Positions 20,970 through 34,407 of a stretch of DNA of 64,000 nt are shown here, piece by piece. The DNA lies in NCBI GenBank assembly GCA_021399435.1, contig JAJTUP010000001.1:3224001-3288000 (forward strand), written 5' to 3'. Positions within the stretch are counted from its first letter, which is position 1. Each line of letters starts with the position of its first letter. The position numbers and the translations under genes are program-made. The notes beneath the pieces are model-generated. The model did no database searches, had not been told where the DNA came from, and worked only from the letters and a program-made list of their open reading frames with translations. This stretch comes from Diaporthe sp. PMI_573. Taxonomy: Eukaryota > Ascomycota > Sordariomycetes > Diaporthales > Diaporthaceae.

Positions 20970-21474
20970 CTTGAAGATCTCAAGATTGCATGACAAGGGC
21001 TTCACGACGACACGGGGTGAGGATTAGAAGGGATGATTCAATCAACACGGAAGCACAACGAGAGGTAGGAAACCATGCAGGATTGCAAGGCCATACTGCA
21101 GCAGGTACATGTACGAAGAAACAGGAAGGGAAGGGATCTCTCAGCGGCATGGCCGGGTTGCCAAATACAAGAGGAAGGTACGGGGTGTGGCGCCTACCAC
21201 CTCGGCACTTCGACCACAGTCACCCATAATGAAGAGGAAGGATCGAAGGAACTCGTTCTTAGCAACGGTTTCTCATGGAAGAAAGAGGCACAATAGCTGC
21301 TGTACTTTGAAGTCAAGACGATATTTCCTTCTTACGGTCGATACATTGTGACAGTGATGATGAACGGTAAACGCAACCCACCACGCAGCCCACCGCCGCT
21401 GGCCCCTCCCTCCCTTCCTTCTGAATGACAAGTTGCGTCAAGACCCAGCTGCACCCCAAAGGTTACCACATCGA
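20970..21474. other. Short intergenic gap between MutL homologue and the 198-residue gene
   Basis: About 500 bases with only overlapping short frames. It must contain the MutL-gene promoter and the 3' end of the upstream gene. Confidence 0.5.
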
Positions 21475-22071
21475 TCAGTTGGGAAGTGCTTCCACCTTGG
21501 TGTTGAACCATTTGACTCGGACCCCCTGAAGAAGGACCCTCCGCTGACCGGAATGATGCTGGTGAATATATCTTTGGAAGGTCTCCTCCCAAGCTTCGAA
21601 CGACGCCATATAACCGGCGATGGCACTCCCCTGGCGTCGATGCTCCCTGTTCCACCATTTGAAAGCCTCCTCGCGTCCCTGTGAAGTGCAGAAGTCATAT
21701 GTCATGATGTACACGCCATTTTTGGAGGCCGTCCTTGTCATCTTATATTTGTGGCCTTTACTGTATTTGAAGCCATAACCCTCAAACGTGCCAGAGTCCA
21801 TTGCACGCTCCCAATAGACATGTCTCTCTTCTGTGGACGTCGTACGCTGCCAAGGGCACTCCAGGCAACGCTCGACCTTCTTGCGACTCTTGTTGACTTG
21901 CTCACGCATCTCATCAACTTTTGTGCGGTACTGCTGCTCTCGCTTCTCCCGGTGTTTCCTGTAAAGCTGCCTGAACAAGACGAATGGGCAGTTTGACTGC
22001 TTGGGAGCGGTTGTCGTCTGCGCCTTCTCGCAAAGGGGGTCCGAATCGGAGTCTGCGACGTAAACACCCAT
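21475..22071 (-). CDS. Hypothetical 198-residue basic/aromatic protein
   Basis: An uninterrupted 198-residue frame with ATG at 22071 and protein-like composition; I recognise no family. Residues about 35-70 (FRQLYRKHREKREQQYRTKVDEMREQ) form a strongly charged helix, probably coiled coil. The C-terminal two thirds is rich in Trp, Tyr, Lys and Arg (KYSKGHKYKMTRT, FKWWNREHRRQ, YMASFEAWEETFQRYIHQH), which suggests a compact helical domain that may bind nucleic acid or another protein. There is no signal peptide or membrane segment. Two CxxC-like cysteines occur (RCLECPW). A good TATA box lies about 115 bases upstream, which supports the gene and its start. It is head-to-tail with the MutL gene, but nothing shows a functional link. 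Confidence 0.6.
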   Translation of the reverse strand: MGVYVADSDSDPLCEKAQTTTAPKQSNCPFVLFRQLYRKHREKREQQYRTKVDEMREQVNKSRKKVERCLECPWQRTTSTEERHVYWERAMDSGTFEGYGFKYSKGHKYKMTRTASKNGVYIMTYDFCTSQGREEAFKWWNREHRRQGSAIAGYMASFEAWEETFQRYIHQHHSGQRRVLLQGVRVKWFNTKVEALPN

Positions 22072-22185
22072 TTCGGTGCGTTGCCGTGTTCGGTCTTGTC
22101 AAATGTATGAGTATTTTGAAAATGCCACGAACAAAGGGAAGGGAGACAAGACTGAGGGCTTGACACAGCTGCGACATAGCGGGCC

Positions 22186-22193
22186 TTTATATA
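22186..22193 (-). promoter_or_regulatory. TATA box of the 198-residue gene
   Basis: The minus strand reads TATATAAA in a GC-rich surrounding, about 115 bases upstream of the ATG at 22071. Confidence 0.55.
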
Positions 22194-23442
22194 CACCAGC
22201 TGACAGGCACGTAAACATCTATACGAGGCTACCCTCGCCCGTAAGAAGTTCCATTTGCCTCGTGTTTTGGACAAGGTTTGAGCGAACTCTCAACGGACAC
22301 CAGCGGCGTGTTTGACCAAAGCTTATCGCTCACAGTCCAGCTTGCACCATTGGATGCGTGCTATAGAAAAGCTGGTTCTGTGTTGGGCAGGCTCCATCTG
22401 GTAAAATGAGACCGGCGGCCCTTCATCCCAGACCATCTTCGGCCGTGACTAACCCTGAACATGTATCACAGCGATGGCTTATCTCGTACTACTCGGAACT
22501 ACCGAGCAGGTTTGTAACCTTGGTCCCGACCTCATCTGCTGTGCACCTCAGTGGACTGCCCCGTCGCAAGTTCTCCAAATGGCAATGCTTGTCAGAATGC
22601 GCAGCAGGCGTCCATGGAACGAAACGGAAATGCCGTCTGTCTGCAACGATGTATGCCATCAGGTGTAAGGCTCCCACCTCGCATGCTCTCGAAGCTCCAC
22701 CTATTGAAAGCCACGCCCGGAAGAGAAAGGACAGGGCGAGAGTCGGGTGCCCCAGGGCCCCTGTGAAGGTGGGGGGGGGGATAGAAGCGGATATCGTAAG
22801 TTCCTGACGGACAACCAGCCAGACTCAGGTCCGGCATCAGTTGGTCAACACCGTCAAGCCAAAGAGTTCACCGGGTTGAGAGAAGCAGGCGGACAACCAA
22901 AGAAGCTCTTGGCCCATGACAAATCGCTCAGACCATCTTGTGGCGTAGTGCCACTCGGGCAAAGGAGCTCTCAACAGCTCGACATGACCACGTGGACACA
23001 CCAAGCACGTTCGTTTGAAGCTGGTGAGGAGGCAGAGCAGAGGTTGGACAGAGCTCATTGTAAATCTGTATCTGCCGTCTGAGGTAACAATTTCGTGGAC
23101 ATCCCATAGCATCGCGAGAATCTGTGCCTCTGACCACAGATCATCATCTGGGGATGATGTATCTGATGATGCATCTGCCACAGGTAGACCTCGAATGAGG
23201 TTCAAATTGGATCACGCACATGTTCAGCATTCAGCATGCTGGCTTACATAATCCTGGATGTTCCTCCCACCCCGCAGTCGCGGGGTGCCCTTGGACCCTC
23301 CCTCCCTCCTCTTCGAGCTCACATGCAGTCTACCGAGCCGGGCAAGCAGCTTGACCGAACAAGATCAACAGCTCCCTTCCGAGAGTCTAGACCTCCCCCT
23401 TCCACGTACAATTAAACCACAGCTCTGCTTATACACATCACC
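22194..23442. other. Intergenic region upstream of lumazine synthase
   Basis: No supported coding sequence. Short frames on both strands (for example 22406-22807) lack family features and are broken when combined. A G10 tract lies at 22771-22780. The last 150 bases are CT-rich, matching a promoter/leader for the gene at 23443. Confidence 0.5.
22771..22780. repeat. Poly-G tract (10 bases)
   Basis: Ten consecutive G in intergenic DNA. Confidence 0.95.
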
Positions 23443-24201
<759 letters not shown>

Positions 24202-25002
24202 GACCGGGACGGGGAGAAAGGCGGGCGGGCCGCCTCTGGGTAAGAGTGATGAGAGTGGGGTTGGGCGAGTGTATGTATCAAAAGAGGGCGACTACGGCAG
24301 GTCGGTAGGGGGCGGGGAACGCCTATACACACCTACGTCTGCAGTTTATGTTGACGGTTCAGCCGTAGGCAGGACGATCGATAACATCATCAGCACCCTG
24401 GAGCCCGCTCAGCAGGAGGCATGCTTGTCTGGAAATGGCGTTGCTCCAGCCGAGGCTTGGGATTTGGCAAGCCATTGGGCAGGCTGCGAGAAAGACGTCA
24501 ACACGCGTCTGCCATATCTGCCTGCTAGGATGTAATGATTTGATGCAGATGAATAGACCAAAAAGGTTCAGCCTGGGAGCGGAGAGGTCTTGATATTGTG
24601 GGTACATCGATTATGCCCTTGTATGCTCCTCGATGGGTGCCCACTCCTGTAGCTGCCTAGGCCTACCAACCATTCAGGGTAAGAACGAGATCCGGACATA
24701 TCTAGGTACTGGTGGGGTTGCATGGTTACAGTAAGGGAGACGACACTAATCATAGGGATGCGTATATATTTAGTACGCGTGGTTGGTATGGAGACAAAAC
24801 TAGAACGATGATCACAGTGGGGCACAGGGTCGAGTCGATGCCCAACATTAGAATTAATCCCTACCAAAAGGGATGTCTATCATAATCTCGTTCCCGAGTT
24901 GCGACCCGCCCTGCCTTAAATACATCTTAGTTACCCAAATCGGAACGCCGGTGTATTGAAATTGTAGACCCCCGTGTGCCAAAATATACACCGCACATAG
25001 GC

Positions 25003-25033
<31 letters not shown>

Positions 25034-25247
25034 CAATCTGCCCTCCTCTTTCCGGAGCACAGTGCCCCTAGTGATGGTGAAATGAACGATGAGTAAATGA
25101 CTGTCAAATGCTGTAGGAGATGTTTTGGATGCCGTGAGATGTTATGCTGCCAGAATGCTTCGCCGGTTGAGATTACCCAAATCATGCTCCCCTCCCTGCC
25201 TTCCACTATCGAATGACTTGTCTTGTTTCAACACTCCAATGCTCCAA
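24202..25247. other. Intergenic region between convergent lumazine synthase and the polyN gene
   Basis: Both flanking genes end here. No coding sequence is supported. It carries a CA dinucleotide repeat at 25002-25024 and is AT-richer than the flanking genes. Confidence 0.55.
25002..25024. repeat. CA dinucleotide microsatellite
   Basis: Eleven to twelve CA units in the intergenic space between two convergent genes. Confidence 0.95.
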
Positions 25248-28200
25248 TTACGTGATAAGAGAGCCAATGTCAATACCGCCGGGGGCCAGAGTCTTCCTCG
25301 TCTTCCAAGAAGACTTCTTCTTGTCTCTCTTGGCCTTCATGGCCGCCCAGCCCTCCTCATCATCATCGTCTGCATCTTCGCCTGCTGATGACTTGCTAGC
25401 CTCCGACTTCTTCGGCGAGGTCGCTCCGACGGGCCGCAGCGTCTGCGCGTCGCTATAAGGGCTGAGAGTTGAGCCCATCATGGAGGATTGTCGGGTGTGG
25501 TCAGGCGTGGCTGCCGGTCCGGGGGGCATCTGCGAGACAGGGCGGTATCTGCCAGGGAGACCAACATTGCTACGCTCGGATGGTGCGATAGATGGTGTGT
25601 AACCGTTGCCCTGGTGACGAATCGATCCTGCGTAACCGGCCTGAGGGGCCTGGAGCCAGGAAGAAGAACTTGGCTGGACCATGCTCATAGTCCGGCCGTG
25701 CATGTCACCCATAGACTGATCCATCATTGGTGTCTCCAAGTACGAGCCGCGTGCCCCTGCGCTCATGTCCATGCCCATGGGCATCCCCATCCCCATGCCC
25801 GGGCCGCCCATCCCTTGAACTGCACCCATCGAATTGCTACCCATGTGGCCGGCGGATCGAGGCGGTCCATTGCCGACATTATTGTTGTTGTTGTTATTGT
25901 TGTTGTTGCCGGCCATCATCTGCATAAACTGCATCTGCATCTGCATGAATTGGGACATCTGCTGATTCAGCTGTAGTTGCGCCTGTTCGTTTGGCGAAAG
26001 CATCGGCATAGGTGGTTGCTGAGGGTACATCATTTGCTGAGGGATGCCCTGCACGGGGTCAAACCCGCCCGGGCCTGCATGCGGGTGCGGCATGCCCTGG
26101 TAGTTGTCCATCTGAGCAACTTGAGGGCTTCCACGCCTCATAGCTCGCGACCGCTCCTCGTTCGCGATGACACCAACGAGACCGCCGGGTGGCACAGGCG
26201 AGTTCTGGCCTGCCGGGACGCCACCGCCCAGTGCAAAGCTCTCCCGGGGCGGGGCGTTGACAAGGCCGTACGGATCCTGCGGAAGGCCCCTGGCAAAGGG
26301 AGGAAGGGACCCGCTGGCCGTCGGACCATGTCCTGCCGCTGAGCCTGGCCTTTGGAAGCTAGGCTGAGCTGCCTGTCGCAGATTCGGGTTCGACATCATG
26401 TTCGTAAGCCGTGTGGGAGGCCGGTTCTTGTTAGGAAAGCCGTGGGCTGCGAGAATGGCCAGGGGGACTTCTTCGTCATCCTCAGAGACCTCTGACGACG
26501 AGTTCCTTGAAGCTTCCGGGACGACCAGGTTCGGTGTGCTCAAAGACGTTGGCATACTCGGCCGCGAAGGGCCCGCATCAGGAGACTCACCGGTGACCTT
26601 CATCATTTGTTGGCGGTAGACGGTCATGTGTGCCTCCTGCTTCCTTCGTTGCTTTGCGAGTTGCTTAGACTTCTCTGCCTCATCCTCGTCGTCATCATAG
26701 TTGATCTCGTCCTCATCCTCTTCGTCATTGGTCTCTTCCCTGGCCTTGTCTACCTCTGCTCGTCGCTCCTCGACCTCCTTGTCCTTTCGATATTGCTCGA
26801 ACTCGGAGACCGTCATCGTCTTGTTCTTGGCTGGGGTCTCGGCTGCCTTCGCGGCCGGCTTTTGTGCTGGCTGCCGCGGAGTACTGAATCTATCAGAGTT
26901 CAAGGGCACGTTGTCGAACATGTTGTCGTCGTCATCCACTGGGTCCAACTTGGAAGGAACCGTTGGCGGAGACACGACTCGGTAACCAGGCCCAGACGTG
27001 TCCTCATTTCTCCTGTACCGCCCACCGACAACCTCGACAGGAGTCTGGCTTCTGCTATTGGCATCGGACATAAACCGGTTGACAGCGAGAAGGGATGTGT
27101 TCAAGTCGTCTCCCTCGCTCGTTTCCAGAGCATTGCTGATCGACTTTCTCCGCCCGCTAAATATGGCGCTAGTCCTCTTGAGGAGATTCTCAGAGCTGGA
27201 ATGACCAGGACCCCTAGGTCGGCTTGACTGAGGCTCCCCGTGTGCTGGGACTGGTGGAGGTGTGTTCTCTTTTGTCGGTGATGGGATGCGGGGGCTGCCT
27301 GTAAGTAGATTATCGTTGGAGTGGTGGCTGGCCCAGGAATGCGGAGGGGGCTCGACTCTGGACGTGTGATCAATATGAATAGGCGAGGGTGCGTTTAGGC
27401 GACCGCCAGTGGGAGCCGGAGGCTGTAGAACCTGACGCCCGTTCTCGTCTTTTAGTGTCATGACGCTAGACCTCTTGTCAAACCCGAGTAGCATTTTGCT
27501 GAAACTGCCACCGAGGTCGAAGCCGATGTCCTGGTCTACTTTGGGGGGAGTGATGGTGGCGTCTGTCGAGCCGGTTGTCGCCCTAGCCCTACCACTCTTA
27601 TACTGTTCAGGTACTGCGGGAGTGATCGGCACGTCTTCGTCACCAGCGGGCACGGAGGGCAGCTGTTTCTTGGAAGCACCAAAGGACCAAGATCGTCCGG
27701 CCGACTTGAGGAAACCCGACGGGCCCGGTTTGGTTAAGGGAGGTTGCTGAGGGGCGTCTGTCAGAGATCTCTTGTTGGGCAGTCTCCAATCGTCTTGACC
27801 GTTCAAGTCTGCAGAAGATGGGGCGGTTGATGCAGCGCTGTGTCGAGAAGAGTTGTCGGTCGAGTTGGTCTTGGTAGTGTTGGACGACCCGCTGCCACTA
27901 GTGAAAGAGTCAGCCCCGTATCCACCCAGGCTCCATTTCGATTAAATTCTGGACCGGGTATGGGACTCAAGTTGAGACACCGTAAACTTAAATTGGCAGT
28001 CCGTGTGGGAGATTGAACAGGCAATAACTGTGGTAAGGCCTGCCGGAGCAGCCGCAGGCCCAGTGGAGTGGAAAGCGATCAAAAACATACCGGTTCTTTG
28101 GTTTGAAGTCGGCAAAGATGTTGTCCTCGACAGAGATGTCCGACACTGTTGTTTTGGGGAGAGTGTGCGTTTTTGCTGACAACCTGACGCCGCCGTCAAA

Positions 28201-28317
28201 TGACTTGCCGTTGCCTTCAGCCACCTCGGAACGATCTAGAACGCGGAACGACGGTGCTGCTATGTCATTTTCGCTCTCTGCGGTTGACTTCCGCTTGCCA
28301 AACGCGAATCTAGGCAT
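25248..28317 (-). CDS. Large low-complexity cytoplasmic protein with coiled coil and poly-Asn, unknown function
   Basis: Exon 1 (28317-28091) starts MPRFAFGKRKST and ends before a good GTATGT donor. The long exon 2 ends at 25248. The only acceptor that keeps frame is a GAG at 27932-27931, giving exon 2 from 27930 and 969 residues in total. The usual-looking CCAG acceptor 20 bases upstream leads to stops. The protein is mostly disordered and rich in Ser, Pro and Met. A charged coiled coil lies in the middle (VSEFEQYRKDKEVEERRAEV through a DDDEDEAEKSKQ acidic stretch to KQRRKQEAHMTVYRQQM). A conserved-looking VPLAILAAHGFPNKN patch follows, then Gln/Met-rich sequence with a run of ten Asn and a basic C-terminus (GWAAMKAKRDKKKS). 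This pattern fits a fungal scaffold or polarity/RNA-granule-type protein, but I do not recognise a named family. Convergent with lumazine synthase. Confidence 0.68.
25878..25908. repeat. GTT/ATT trinucleotide run encoding poly-Asn
   Basis: An interrupted GTT repeat on the plus strand; on the coding minus strand it gives ten consecutive Asn codons (AAC/AAT). Confidence 0.95.
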
Positions 28318-30764
28318 ATGAACTCAAAGGCTGGCAGTAGTTGACACGATCAACTACGGCCCATGAATGCTCAATTCGCCGTCAGCGGATGAACTTGTCG
28401 GGGCGGTGCTGGTTGTTGACGCTGAAGAGGGTGGTGTTATAGGCGCCGGTGTCTCGGGTGGTGTAGGGAGTTGGGGCAGGATTTGCCCGGAATACGAGGC
28501 GGCAGTGGCGCAGATTGGGGCAGCCGGAGGCTCTGAGGTATGATGTGCACCTTCAAACAGAGTCGAGCGACGGGAGAAGCCCGAGAAGGGTCTTTTTTCT
28601 TCTTCTTTGACTCCGACCTCAACTGTGACGCGACTAGCCGGTGGACTGCATGTTAGGGGATGCGAGGTTAGCCTTTGTGCCCCAAGAACCTGATGCCGCT
28701 GGCCGCTGCGACGTCGAACGACGTGACATCATTGTAGAAGGCGAGGGCATCCAGGATGACCACCTCCACAAGGGCCGCAGAAGGGTTCGGAGGCGATGGC
28801 GGTTGCTGGAGAACCCAGGCCGGAGAAGATTGCAGTATCGTCGGCCCCAGTCTTCGGCCCCAGCCGGCTACTGGGAGCGTGTCTGGGCACCCAGGCTGCG
28901 TGGATCGCAGACTGCTGTTGTTACCCGGCGGCGGCCGCATCGCCCTCACCACAAGGAGGTCGCTCGAGTTCCTGGTGCCAAGGTGACGGCTGGGGCCCAA
29001 GCTGGATGTGGCAGCAGATGTGAAGGGAAGGCATTGTCTGTACTTACGCGATGAGTCCGATGCCACACAGGACGCACAAAGTAAACAAGGGGTTCGGTGT
29101 TGGCCAGGCTGCGTCCAATGACGACGCCAAATTAGAGCCTCGGATGGAGGTGAGCGAGTAAAGAAAATTGCGAGACGGGGAGGAAATTTAGAAGGACGGG
29201 CTGGAGGGAAAAAGTCCGAGTCGAAGCAATCGGGGTGGTGGATGTGAGTGACACGGCGATGCAGTAGAATATCGTCGGGTCGAACGAGTGGCGCGGAGAC
29301 AGAGAGGGTTTCGTCGGAGAGAAACGAAGGACGGAGGCACAGTACGGCACAGTACAAGGAACTTGAAGAAACGATTGACCGGTGCTGAATAGCCCGAGCG
29401 CAAGGAAAAAAGCTACTGGAAATTACGGAGAGCTTTGGAAGAAAGACGGAGGGCGATGCTGCCTGCTTGTTGCTTTGCTGCAGAGAGAAACACCGCTTGG
29501 GGGGACGGGGAGGTTGCAAAGAGAGAGGGAGAGGAAGAAAAAAAACCGCGAGATTGATCGATTGATTGCTTGTACGATTGATTGACAGATTAACGTCCAG
29601 ACAGGCAGGCCGTCATTGAGACCAGTCAGTCAGTCAAGCAAGTCAGGCAGGCACTCACAATTCAGGCGGCGGCGGCGGCGAGAAGGGGAAAGGCGTGCTC
29701 TGGCGGTTGGCTCAGCCGATCCTCTTGGTGGTCGGACAGGGCTCAGGTTCCTATTGCGTCGATTGCCCCCGTGCGCTAGACCAGCAGGCCATGGTGCACA
29801 CGGTATTTCTCCAGCACCAACCACACCCACCTCACCAGGGGACCAGTACTTTTCAAGGCACCTACGGCTGCTAGTGAACCAACAGCGGCACCGGGCCCAG
29901 CACACCAGCGCGCTTGCACACTTGCAGCGATTCTGCCATGGCCCAACGGGGTCCAGGGACCATGGGCGCCGATCCAGGCATGCTTCCCTGCCACCCAGGT
30001 GGAGAAGCCATTAATGCTGGACCCAACTTGCCATTCCAAGGTCGACGACCCGAGCCATTGCTACGGTTTCCGCATTGGAGGTTGCCAGGCACCTACTGCG
30101 AGGCAACAAATAGGACAGACAGTGTGGTGAGATAGGCTGGGTTTGTAGGCACGCGAGAGCATCTCCGGGTGATGCATTAGACAGGCAGAGCAGCTCGGTT
30201 TGCACGCAAAACTTGCCATGTCCGTTGCTGTGTAGTCAGTCCAATTCTCTAGTGTATTCGAGCATCCTTTACACCACACACTAAATGCGCTCCCACTGCA
30301 TCACAAGCCAGGGCAGGTGGTCTGGGGCTGGTCTTGCCCATGTCCGGCGGGCTGGGGCTGGGGCCGTCCCCACGGACGGCTTGTCTACATGCGAGCAAAA
30401 CCACGTTTACCCAAGTACCTAGGTACCAAGGCAAATTCATCAATGGCCCAGGGCCATCTAGCATCTCGCAGCAACATCCGCCATTCCGGCGAGCTATTAT
30501 TCTCTGGACGAGATCTTGGAACCTCCTTGCCCGGGTCAGGCAATAGATGAACCGCCCTGCCGGAATCGAGCGGTGATTTGGTACCTTTCACCCCTTGTAC
30601 TTCACACCCTCCCGCGCAAGCCTAGGCACGGTTGATCATGTACTGCCACACCCTGCCAGGTTTCTCGAAGCAGGCAGACCATCGTACCCAGAAGCTTATT
30701 TTAAAATTAGAGCGTCCTGGAGCTCCCATTCCATCATCAACCCACAGCAACGCAAATGACAGTC

Positions 30765-30799
30765 ATGCTATGCCATGCCATGCCATGCCATGCCATGCT
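30765..30799. repeat. ATGCY pentanucleotide tandem array (7 units)
   Basis: Five perfect ATGCC units flanked on each side by an ATGCT unit. Confidence 0.95.
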
Positions 30800-33700
30800 C
30801 TATTCTCTGGCTTCTCTTCTGCTCGCTCGGCCTCGACTGCCTTGCTTGGGTTGACCCTGCCGGCCCCGGCTGTGCTGTGCAGTTGCTGATCAATGGACAA
30901 CGGCTCACGACGTAATAATGCCCCACGAGATCCCCGCCGGTCGGTTTTTTTCTTTTGTTTCTCTTGTTTTCTCCGACACGACGCGGGCGGGCGCTGGGCC
31001 AGCCAGACAAGGGAGCTCCCGCCTTCGCACCCGTGTCCCGGCCTCTGCAGGACCCCTCGGGGCCTGCTGCGGCCCAGCAAGCCACATCGCCGCCCCCTTT
31101 TTTGTAATTGGGTGACATCGCCGGCTAACCTCTCCCGCGGGTGGCGTCGCTGGTCGCCTGTGCTGCTGTGTCGAGCCTGGCGCCAGGCCAGCCTTTGACG
31201 GTGGTGGTATGGCATTTTTACCATATGGCCATTGGCGGAGCGGAACGGCCTGTTATCCCTCGCTCGCACCCCGAGCAGGTGGTAGTTGAAGTGGACTTGG
31301 CGTAGCAAATCCCCCATGTATTGCCAATGCCAAACTACAAGCTTCGGGCAGACCCGGACAATACTTTCCTGCGACCCATGGTTTTGAAGCACTCAAATCC
31401 TCCACCGCAGGCACCTCGGGTGGTCCAGAGACCCGTACAGGCGCTCACCGCCGCGTTTGGTCCGGCAAGACTCCATTATACACAGTAGAAAACGGCGCGT
31501 GTCCAGTGTCTCGAACAAAGTCTTCTGCTGCGTGGGAAACCTGCTGAGATATGTCCAGGTACTCCCAATAGTCTGCAGATCACCTACGCCAAGTCTTCCT
31601 CATTTGTACTTTTGGTGTGCAGTAGAACCCTCAAAGAAAGTCCCCTCTTTTCCAGCTCGGTCCGCCGTGGGCTTGTCTATATGATAGATACATTCTATAT
31701 GCCTTGCCCGCTGGCTACCGAAGAGAAAGGGAAAAAACTTCGCCAGAACTCTCCGGAGAGTCGGTCAGAGCTCTAGACCGCGACAGTTCGCAGGCGGCGT
31801 GCCTCGAGACACATTCGCAGCCACTTCAGGCGGGGGGTGGAGCTTCAGTGGCGTCCTTCCCGTGCATCGTTGCGGCAAGACACAGCATTTCTACACTCCC
31901 CGAGTCTGTCTCGCGAGACACAACCTCCCCGGCCAGCCAGTGGGCGTTGAGGCCAGCCCCCCCGAGGGCTACGTAACTCGTCATACCTCCGCGGCCGTGG
32001 GAGTGCGAGAGCCGGACTTGCATTCCAGCCCTACAGATCGCCGCGCAGGTGGACCGGATGAGCAGTTGCTCTAGATCCAAAACAAATCAGAATCTTGGTC
32101 AGCCGAGGGAAAAGGAGGGTAATGGCCTGAAGACGCGTCTAGCTGGACTCTGGAAACGTCCAAGCGACAAAAGACAGCGGCGGGACCCGAGTTTCTTGCT
32201 AATCTCGTAGCCCTGCTGTCCAGCCTGCCGTTCAGCCTGGTGGCCCGCCAGTCCGCGGACGGTTGCTGATATACACAGTATGATATACCAATGTCAATCA
32301 GGACCAGGCGCTGGTGGTGCAGGCTGCAGGCTGCAGGCTTGCTGCTCATAACGCTCATGGCGACCAAGCTGGCCCAGCCAAGACCGTGCAGAGTGGAAAT
32401 GAGATTGACGGATCGCAGGTCGTCAAGCTCACACTTGCGATTATCCTTTCGTCATGGACTCGTGGCCTTTTTCCAGCTCCCGGCCACGGATTTTGTGAAG
32501 AGGAGGTTGGTGCAGGAGGGAGCTGCAGCCCAACATCGATTGTCATTGTTTCGAGGCCGCATGCAACCTCCACAGCTCCTCCACACCAACAGTTGAGGCA
32601 CACCTGCTCGGGATACGGGAGTCGTAGGAGCCCTGAACCCTGTGCCTGCAGATCAGATCCCTGGCCTTGCATCCGGGCCTGGCTAGCCCCGGCCCCTCGG
32701 TCTCTCCTCTCGCTACGCACACAGCAAACATGGCGGTCCGCTCGACGTTCATTTGTCCTCGACGCGACTCATCGAGAGACCCAGATTTTACTCAAGTGCC
32801 GAATGCTTGTGTGTTATGGCCAACGAAACAGGTAATGACGAGCATAAACAAGAAAGACAATGCCCTTGGCAAGGCATGTACACGTAAACTTCCAAGTTGG
32901 ACCGCACCCATTAAAGGAGGTGCCCTATTTGGGCACAGGAGGATTGTGTCACTCGGGAAATGGCCATCTGCAAAATCGACACTTCATTTCCTCTGCATCA
33001 GCTTCAGCTCCTCGATGCTGGGCAAGCTGGCTCTCTGCCTCTTGGAACCCCTCACAATATGCAGCAGTGCAACACGAAGGCTCTCAACAGCTCGATGGAC
33101 TAGTCTCGGCGCGATGCACTGCCAATCACGTCCAAGGCTCCAAGTCGCGCGGCAGGTAGATCTAGGATGCATTCTAGCAAAACTGGACTGTTTTCTGTTG
33201 GGGCTGGCCGGGTGCCGAACAACTCATTCCGGCTACGAGATGCGGCTCACCAGGCCTGCTGCAAAATCTCACACCACGGCTATGTACGTACGTACGCAAA
33301 GGAGCCTCGGCTATGTAGTTGCAAAGCTGGCGGGATTTGTCCAGGCCCTTCCGAATCAGTGGCCCAAAGCAGCCGTCATCTCCCACGCCTAGATGGCCAG
33401 AACACGAGCTGGCAGGCTGGGAGTATGACACGTCTCTTGAGATCCGGAGGGAGGCACGGTCAAAAAAGACAAAAAGCACCTGATGCAAGAGAAAGGGGTC
33501 CCAATTGCCCGCGCCGGCGTTGCTCCTCCAACTCACTCTCCAAATCCACTGCCCAGGCCTGCCAGGAAATCTGACAGGTGTGCCCCAGAAGCGGCCTCCC
33601 TAATAAAAACGGCGCAGATACGAGCTCTTATGGGAACGCCGACAGACGAGACAGCACGGGTCGATGGGAAGCCCGACGAGCTCGGGGTTCCCAGTGAGCC

Positions 33701-34393
33701 GTTTCACTGCGAGTGCCAGTAACATGGGTCGATTCCCCACATTCTCTGGTGGCTCCTCGTCATGTTTCTATTCAGAGGCGTCAAACAGCGTCTCCCCTTT
33801 CCCTGACCTGCGTGTGATCGGCAGCCCGGTGCAGGTTATGTGGCGAACCAAACATGTCGCATCCAGGCGTGGCTCTGGCCAATCCGCGCTTGACCGCCGG
33901 GATCCAGAAGGTATGGATAGCCGGTTCCTCTGGGGAAGAACGTCGTCTGTACTTTATGTGCAATTGTCTGCAGGACCAAAGTCCGGGCTTTGGACAGCGT
34001 CGCAAACATGCGGTGCTATTCTCCTCGCTGCCTCTGCCTGCGCCAAGTCATACCGCCGTCGCTAGTCATGACCGCCGGTGGAGGCTGAATTATTAGGTCT
34101 GTTTCCAATTGCCTGCTGGCCGAGTTTCGTCTCCGTCCTTTCAAAACCTCACCAAGTCTCATCGGCAACCAAGCCTTGACCAGAAGACGAGCCGCACATG
34201 CGGCTGAGTTGCGGGGCTCACGCGGATCCGAAAATGGATCGTGTCACGGTGCGGCAGGTCGGGGTTGGACGGGAAGCAAAGGCGGGAAGCAGGGACGGGA
34301 GCAGGACTAGAGGTGGGCCACCCTTCGGCCTGCCGATCCCCTCCCCCCGCCACCCACCTGGGCTGCCTGACTGGGTCAGCCTGACCCGCAGTC

Positions 34394-34407
34394 GGGGGGG
34401 GGGGGGG
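34394..34407. repeat. Poly-G tract (14 bases)
   Basis: Longest homopolymer in the window, about 240 bases upstream of the GAR transformylase start codon. Confidence 0.95.

Noticed and set aside
28668..29519. A 283-residue minus-strand frame upstream of the 25-28 kb gene
   Set aside because: Pro/Ser/Arg-rich and overlapped by plus-strand frames. It contains no motif; a short hydrophobic stretch with a good donor nearby (about 29047) lies in another frame and has no joinable start.
30763..31392. A 209-residue minus-strand frame ending in the ATGCC array
   Set aside because: Arg/Gly-rich with a repeat-encoded HGMAW tail; no domain and no supporting promoter features.
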